From Actinomyces qiguomingii (GTDB lineage Bacteria > Actinomycetota > Actinomycetes > Actinomycetales > Actinomycetaceae), in NCBI RefSeq assembly GCF_004102025.1, contig NZ_CP025228.1, positions 2,666,001 through 2,730,000 on the forward strand: 64,000 bases of DNA. Direction: 5' to 3'. Position numbers and translations under genes: made by a program. Below the pieces are notes generated by a model. The model searched no databases. It was not told the origin of the DNA and worked only from the letters and a program-made list of their open reading frames with translations. This document shows, in pieces, positions 59,385 to 64,000 of the stretch. The first letter of the stretch is position 1. Each line of letters begins with the position of its first letter.

Positions 59385-60316
59385 CATCTGCCACTGCGCC
59401 TGCCCCGCTGGGGGTGATGCTGCACGCAACCCTCCCAATGCCCGACCTGCTGACCGCGCTCGCGGCCACCATCCCCCATGTGGGGACAGACAAATCCGGG
59501 CCGGGCTGCGACCGCCTGCGCGTCGTCTTGGATGTCGCTGGTATGCGGCTGTGTCTGCTGGCCACGGACTCCGAGTCCGCCATCATGGCGACGGTGCCGC
59601 TGGAGGACGCTGACGACGCCGTCGTGATCGACGGCGACGGACCAGGCGCCAGGGTGATCGACCGGGTGGAGCTGGACCTGTCCCAGGGTGCGGCCAAAAC
59701 CGTCCTCGCCGTTTTCAGGCGAGTGGGTGGTGAGACGGTGCGGCTGGATGTGCCCGCCGACGGGCGGAGTATCCAGGCCACGGACGTCTCGGGGACGCTG
59801 GTGGGGCGGACAGTGCGGGTGGCCGCGATGGGCGAGTGGGGCCCCACCGATGACGAGCAGCGCGTGGACGCCGCCGCCATGATCGCCCACACCTGCTCCC
59901 AGCCGCTGGCTGTGCGCACCACGTGCAGCCTGTTGCCCAAGACCCTGGCCCGCTGGGCGCCCACCGCTCGGGCGCTGGGTGCGCTGCCGCTGCGGGTCAC
60001 CGCCACGGGTATGGGGCTGGTCGCCTACGGGGACCTGGCCGAGGCGGCGGGCCTGGTGGTGCTCGGCTGCCTACGCGTGTACGGCACCACGGACGCCGTC
60101 CCTGCGGCGGAGGCGGCCTATGACGGGCCTGCCGTCGCGGCGCTAATGGATCTCCTGCTGGACGGTGCCCCGGTCGGCGGCGAGGCCACGGAGGAGTCCG
60201 CTCACGCCATGGTGACGGAGCTGTCAGCCTGGCTGCACGAGCAGGACACAGACGGCGACCCCGACGCCGACGGTGACGGCGACGGCGACGATCCCGTGGG
60301 TGGTGATGCGGCATGA
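59381..60316 (+). CDS. Protein faintly resembling a sliding clamp, copy 2
   Basis: Identical to 23745-24680. Confidence 0.5.
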   Translation: MTSATAPAPLGVMLHATLPMPDLLTALAATIPHVGTDKSGPGCDRLRVVLDVAGMRLCLLATDSESAIMATVPLEDADDAVVIDGDGPGARVIDRVELDLSQGAAKTVLAVFRRVGGETVRLDVPADGRSIQATDVSGTLVGRTVRVAAMGEWGPTDDEQRVDAAAMIAHTCSQPLAVRTTCSLLPKTLARWAPTARALGALPLRVTATGMGLVAYGDLAEAAGLVVLGCLRVYGTTDAVPAAEAAYDGPAVAALMDLLLDGAPVGGEATEESAHAMVTELSAWLHEQDTDGDPDADGDGDGDDPVGGDAA

Positions 60317-60585
60317 GGATCGCCATCACCGTGCAGCCCGACATCGGGCAGGACCGGGAGTACACGGCAGACGTGCCGGCCGAGCCGTACGACCAGGACT
60401 CCGTGTCAGATGTCGTCGCGGCCCAGGGTCGGGAGCGGCGCACGGCCGCCGCCGTCCTGGCCGAGATTGCCGACTACATAAGCCACGACTATCTGCCGGA
60501 CTCCCCTGACGTCGCTCCCGGCCGGGTCGAGTACTACACGCGGTACCTGCACCAGGAACCGCTGGTCAGGGGTGAGACCCGGTGA
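60313..60585 (+). CDS. 90-residue hypothetical early protein, copy 2
   Basis: Identical to 24677-24949; overlaps the intact RusA-like gene by 4 bp. Confidence 0.65.
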   Translation: MRIAITVQPDIGQDREYTADVPAEPYDQDSVSDVVAAQGRERRTAAAVLAEIADYISHDYLPDSPDVAPGRVEYYTRYLHQEPLVRGETR

Positions 60586-61013
60586 TCACTCACCCCTATG
60601 CCTCGGATGTCGCACCGGTGTGGGAGACGGCCATAGTGCTGGGCGCTGACCAGGTGATCTCCGCCAATGACCACCGGCACTGGCGTCACCGCCATGCGCG
60701 GGCAAAGACGATCCGGACGATGGCGGAGCAGACTGCCCGGTTCTCGCGCGCCCCCAGGCTGGAGCGGGCACGGATCGTGATCGAGAGCCTCTTCCCAGAT
60801 CGCCGCCGGCGGGACACGCACAACCTCATGCCCACCGTCAAGCCGATTGTGGACGGGCTGGTGGATGCGGGTCTGCTCCCGGATGACGACACCCGGCACC
60901 TGGTTGGCCCGCACTTGGAAGCATCCTCCGAGCTGTCCCCCGCACGGTGGGGCCAGTGCACCTACACATTCCGTGTTTCTGTCTTCGACCTGGGAGAGGG
61001 GACATGGTCATGA
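60582..61013 (+). CDS. RusA-like Holliday-junction resolvase, intact
   Basis: A 143-residue protein with one G fewer than copy 1 (three G at about 60,641-60,643), which keeps the frame open. The N-terminal part ETAIVLGADQVISANDHRHW is typical of RusA proteins (substrate-binding loop with Asn and His). The core RRDTHNLMPTVKPIVDGLVD continues to DDDTRHLVG, which carries the conserved Asp residues that bind Mg2+. Family enzymes are homodimers that cut four-way junctions. GTG start. Confidence 0.82.
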   Translation: MITHPYASDVAPVWETAIVLGADQVISANDHRHWRHRHARAKTIRTMAEQTARFSRAPRLERARIVIESLFPDRRRRDTHNLMPTVKPIVDGLVDAGLLPDDDTRHLVGPHLEASSELSPARWGQCTYTFRVSVFDLGEGTWS

Positions 61014-61783
61014 CCCGACACTCCGACATGTGGTCGGCGCCATCGCTGTTCAGCTCGGAGCCGTCGACGGCGATCGCCGAGACGATCACCTGGGTCCGGC
61101 ACCCGGCGAGATATCCGAGAGTGTTTTTCCGCGGGGCCTCGAACGCGGAGCGGCTGGGCACGCTGCACGAGCTCGCGGCCAAAGCGCTTGTCCACTGGCG
61201 CTACACCCAACATTTGGCGGAGCTGGCCAGGTGGACTGTCGCCTGGGCGGTGGACGCCTCCGGTCTCACGGAGGAGGAGATCTGGCACCGTGTGCGCGCC
61301 GAGTACGACCGAGCCCACAGCAAGCATGCGGGGATGACCCCGTACCACCCCGACATGTCGGATGACGCTCGGGCGGCGATCCTGAGCGAGGAGGTAGGCG
61401 AGGTCGCTCGCGCCCTCACCCCGGACGCCGACACGCCCACCGGGCACGGCGGCAACCTCGTCGACGAGCTGGTGCAGACCGCGACCATGGCGGTCGCATG
61501 GCTGGCCCGTGCCCTGGCCGACCGACCCAAGCCGACCGAGGACGGGGACCCCCGCAACTACTGGCAGGCACTTCGCACGCTCCTGCTCGACCACACCCGC
61601 ACACTGCTGGAGATCTACAGCGGCGGGGTGTGGGAGTACTACCCAGAGATCAGCGAGCAGGCAGCAGACCAGCTCGCAGCCGAACTCGCCATCTGGCCGC
61701 GACGTGAGCCCCCCGCCGAGGTCGAGTGGGCCATGCGCCAGCTGGCACCCCACCCGCCCACCACTGACCCCGAGGAGAACTGA
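61004..61783 (+). CDS. MazG-like protein, copy 2
   Basis: Identical to 25369-26148, now downstream of an intact RusA-like gene with a short overlap. Confidence 0.7.
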   Translation: MVMTRHSDMWSAPSLFSSEPSTAIAETITWVRHPARYPRVFFRGASNAERLGTLHELAAKALVHWRYTQHLAELARWTVAWAVDASGLTEEEIWHRVRAEYDRAHSKHAGMTPYHPDMSDDARAAILSEEVGEVARALTPDADTPTGHGGNLVDELVQTATMAVAWLARALADRPKPTEDGDPRNYWQALRTLLLDHTRTLLEIYSGGVWEYYPEISEQAADQLAAELAIWPRREPPAEVEWAMRQLAPHPPTTDPEEN

Positions 61784-61785
61784 TC

Positions 61786-62376
61786 ATGACCGAGACCATC
61801 ATCATCCGCCCCACCCTGGTTACCGATCTGGCCCCCGGCATGCGCGTCTACGAGCTGGGCAGCCGGGAGATCACGCGCATCAGCCGTGTCGACCCGCTAG
61901 GTGACGACGGTCCGTACATCGTCGTGGCCACGCGTGGCGGGCTGCCGGTCCGGTACCAGGAGTACGCCCGTGTGGGGGTCATCGTCTCTGACCCGGCGCC
62001 TGAGCCGGAGCGTCTGCGGGAGCCGGAGCCCCTGTGGCCGACCGCGACGCTCGTACGCGTCCTGGACGGATGGGCAGAGGAGCCCGGAGACATCGCCGGG
62101 CAGATCGCCGTCCGCTACGGCAGCGAGGCCTACTACCTGCCAGAGCTCGAGGCCCACGTGTCCGCGAGCCTCTCCTATGACCGGATCGACGACTGGGAGG
62201 CCCTGTCCGTCGTCCCCACCGAGGCTATCCGCACGCTCGCGGCCCGGCTGGACGAGCTCGACGCAGCTGATCCGCGCACCTCGCCGGGCTGCCGGCTCAT
62301 CGTCCGGGCCATGCGGGTCGCGGAGGCAACCCGGGCCCTCGTGCAGGTAGCTGACACCGGAGAGGACGCGGACTGA
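61786..62376 (+). CDS. Hypothetical early protein, 196 residues, copy 2
   Basis: Identical to 26151-26741. Confidence 0.65.
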   Translation: MTETIIIRPTLVTDLAPGMRVYELGSREITRISRVDPLGDDGPYIVVATRGGLPVRYQEYARVGVIVSDPAPEPERLREPEPLWPTATLVRVLDGWAEEPGDIAGQIAVRYGSEAYYLPELEAHVSASLSYDRIDDWEALSVVPTEAIRTLAARLDELDAADPRTSPGCRLIVRAMRVAEATRALVQVADTGEDAD

Positions 62377-62882
62377 TGGCCGGCGACACTGTCATCACGC
62401 TGATCGGCAACCTGACGGGTGATCCGGAGTTGCGGTTCACGCCGTCGGGGCTGGCGGTCGCCTCGTTCACGATCGCCTCCACCCCGCGCATCTTCGACCG
62501 GCAGGCCCAGGAGTGGCGTGACGGGACCACCCTGTTCATGCGCTGCCAGGTCTGGCGCGACGCCGCCGAAAACTGCGCGGAGACGCTGACCAAGGGCACC
62601 CGCGTGATCGCACAGGGCCGCCTGGTGCAGCGCTCCTACACCACCCGCGAGGGCGAGAACCGCACCGTGGTGGAGCTACAAGTCGACGAGATCGGCCCCT
62701 CCCTGCGCTACGCCACAGCCCAGGTCACCCGTACCCGCCCCGGCCAGGGCGGGCAAACCGCCGGAAATCATGCCAGCCCATATACCAGCAGACACCAACC
62801 CCAGCAGCAGCCGGCCCAGGCCGACGACCCCTGGGACACCGGCGGCGGCAACACCAGCTTCGGCGACGAGCCCCCGTTCTAA
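62376..62882 (+). CDS. ssb: Phage single-stranded DNA-binding protein, copy 2
   Basis: Identical to 26741-27247, with OB fold and acidic tip DEPPF. Confidence 0.95.
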   Translation: MAGDTVITLIGNLTGDPELRFTPSGLAVASFTIASTPRIFDRQAQEWRDGTTLFMRCQVWRDAAENCAETLTKGTRVIAQGRLVQRSYTTREGENRTVVELQVDEIGPSLRYATAQVTRTRPGQGGQTAGNHASPYTSRHQPQQQPAQADDPWDTGGGNTSFGDEPPF

Positions 62883-62899
62883 ATCGATCGGAAGACCTC

Positions 62900-63163
62900 A
62901 TGACCGCCATCATCGCGAGAGAACTCCTGCATTTCGCCGTCTACCTCGCAGGCGCCTTCATCACCTACTACATCGTCCAGTCCCTTCTCCTCAGAGAAAG
63001 GAAACCCCACATGGCAGACCTCCACCCGCCCGAGCCCACCAGCCAAGGCCCCGCATACACGGTCGGCCGGGTCATCGGCGGCCTCATCCTCACCGGCCTG
63101 GGCGCCGTCCTCCTATCCGCGCTCGCGGCCCTGGTCATCGTCATCTGGAGGGCCGTCCTATGA
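62900..63163 (+). CDS. Small membrane protein, copy 2
   Basis: Identical to 27265-27528. Confidence 0.65.
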   Translation: MTAIIARELLHFAVYLAGAFITYYIVQSLLLRERKPHMADLHPPEPTSQGPAYTVGRVIGGLILTGLGAVLLSALAALVIVIWRAVL

Positions 63164-63504
63164 GCAGTGCCAAACCGGGCCGCTATGTCAAGCGCCCCGT
63201 TGTCGTCGAGGCTGTGCAGCTGGACGGCAGCCCGGAATGCAACGTCATCACTCAAATGTGGGCCGCTGAAACGGGTATGGCCCTGACTCCAACGCCAGAC
63301 GGCTACCTAGTCGTCGAGACGCTGGAGGGCAATATGCTGGCCAGCCCCGGAGACTGGCTGATAAAGGGCGTCAAAGACGAGCTGTACCCGTGCAAGCCCG
63401 ACATTTTTGAGGCCACGTACCAGCCTGCCCCGTCTCGTCGCCGGCGGCGTCGCCGACGGGGGCGTGGCGGTCGAAAACGCGCCACCCCGTCCCAAGAGGC
63501 TTGA
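63160..63504 (+). CDS. Conserved phage protein (KPDIFEATY family), copy 2
   Basis: Identical to 27525-27869. Confidence 0.8.
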   Translation: MSSAKPGRYVKRPVVVEAVQLDGSPECNVITQMWAAETGMALTPTPDGYLVVETLEGNMLASPGDWLIKGVKDELYPCKPDIFEATYQPAPSRRRRRRRRGRGGRKRATPSQEA

Positions 63505-63599
63505 CCAATGCCCTCAGCCTGCATCCGGAGCCCGCCCGCGTGCGGCCTCGCGCATTCCGCTCTTCATCCTTCGCCCGTCTAGTTTGAGAGGACCCGCCT

Positions 63600-64000
63600 G
63601 TGGCCTGGCTGCGCATGTCCGACACCGCCGCGATGCACCCCATCGTCCTGGCGGTAGCCGAACACCCGGACGCCACGGAGTCCTCCATCGACGAGGTCTT
63701 CGGATTCATGAGCCGCCTGGCGACTATGAGCGCCCAGTACCTGACCGATTACGTGGTCATGTTCTCAACCTGCATTCAGGTCGCCGGCTCGCGCTCGCGG
63801 GCTGAGCGTCTGCTGGACATGGCACAGTTCGCAGGCTACGGGCAGCTGGAGACCGACTCGGAGTCGGGCAGAAGACTGTTCCGGCTGATCGACGACCCGG
63901 AGTTCTTCCATCTCAAGACCGCCGAGGAGGTCGCGTGGGAACGGGAGCGGAAGAACAACAACAGCAACTACGCGATCACGGTCCCGGTCCGTCACCGGGA
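63600..64000 (+). CDS. HNH/low-complexity protein, copy 2, cut by window end
   Basis: Same gene as 27965-29366, but without the extra C. After NNNSNY the frame continues AITVPVRHR, which leads into the HNH zinc site, instead of ADHGPGPSPG as in copy 1. The window ends about 134 codons in. This shows that the copy-1 break is a one-base difference and not the ancestral state. Confidence 0.75.
   Translation, partial: MAWLRMSDTAAMHPIVLAVAEHPDATESSIDEVFGFMSRLATMSAQYLTDYVVMFSTCIQVAGSRSRAERLLDMAQFAGYGQLETDSESGRRLFRLIDDPEFFHLKTAEEVAWERERKNNNSNYAITVPVRHR

Larger units (their letters stand above)
49905..64000 (+). mobile_element. Prophage copy 2 in tandem, truncated by window end
   Basis: Direct head-to-tail repeat of prophage copy 1 with offset 35,636 (35,635 after position 60,640). 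The only differences I found are one G fewer at about 60,641-60,643 and one C fewer at about 63,973. Each restores a reading frame that is broken in copy 1. Everything beyond the early region lies outside the window. Confidence 0.95.

Overview
The window is GC-rich DNA from an actinobacterium, most probably an Actinomyces-like member of the Actinomycetaceae. The clues are FHA-linked ABC transport, an SsrA-tagging smpB next to ftsEX with an M23 hydrolase, a pair of large dynamin-like/YfjP-like GTPases, Orn, and frequent GTG starts. It holds about 14.2 kb of ordinary chromosome followed by a tandem repeat of one prophage.

Chromosome, 1-14,268: a cut-off aldo/keto reductase, then a leftward cell-division cluster ftsE-ftsX-M23 hydrolase-smpB. 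A divergent hypothetical gene and a single-stranded DNA-binding protein follow, then two overlapping GTPase genes, an FHA/ABC transporter of the Rv1747 type, tRNA-Arg(TCT), a small membrane protein, oligoribonuclease orn, and tRNA-His(GTG), whose 3' end is the phage attachment site.

Prophage copy 1, 14,269-49,904 (copy-to-copy period 35,636 bp): a siphovirus-type genome. At the left end are the integrase, a moron of unknown function, and a leftward immunity block (ImmA/IrrE-type peptidase, PIN-like toxin with DUF433 antitoxin, XRE repressor). A divergent control region carries three copies of GTTCGC-N4-GCGAAC. The rightward early operon contains a Cro-like protein, many small proteins, a DUF4326 protein, a RusA-like resolvase, a MazG-like protein, SSB and an HNH/low-complexity protein. 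The late genes follow: HNH, terminase, portal, MuF fused to a CdiA-like nuclease toxin domain, scaffold, capsid, connectors, tail tube, G/GT frameshift chaperones, a tape measure with NlpC/P60, tail tip, amidase endolysin and holin.

Prophage copy 2 starts at 49,905 and runs off the window at 64,000, inside the HNH/low-complexity gene. As far as I can compare, it matches copy 1 except for two single-base indels. Both of these break a gene in copy 1 (RusA-like, HNH/low-complexity) and leave it intact in copy 2. Copy 1 also has many more single-base frameshifts, nearly all +1, packed between 25.0 and 36.5 kb: 11 in the terminase alone. They look like insertion-type sequence errors or a decayed copy, not normal evolution.

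Two observations stand out. A 10-mer, GCGCTCGCGG, occurs about 19 times in one phage copy, always on the + strand (including in a leftward gene and an intergenic gap), and I found none on either strand of the 14 kb of host DNA. The MuF head protein carries a toxin-like PD-(D/E)xK nuclease tail in compositionally foreign DNA, with no visible immunity gene beside it.
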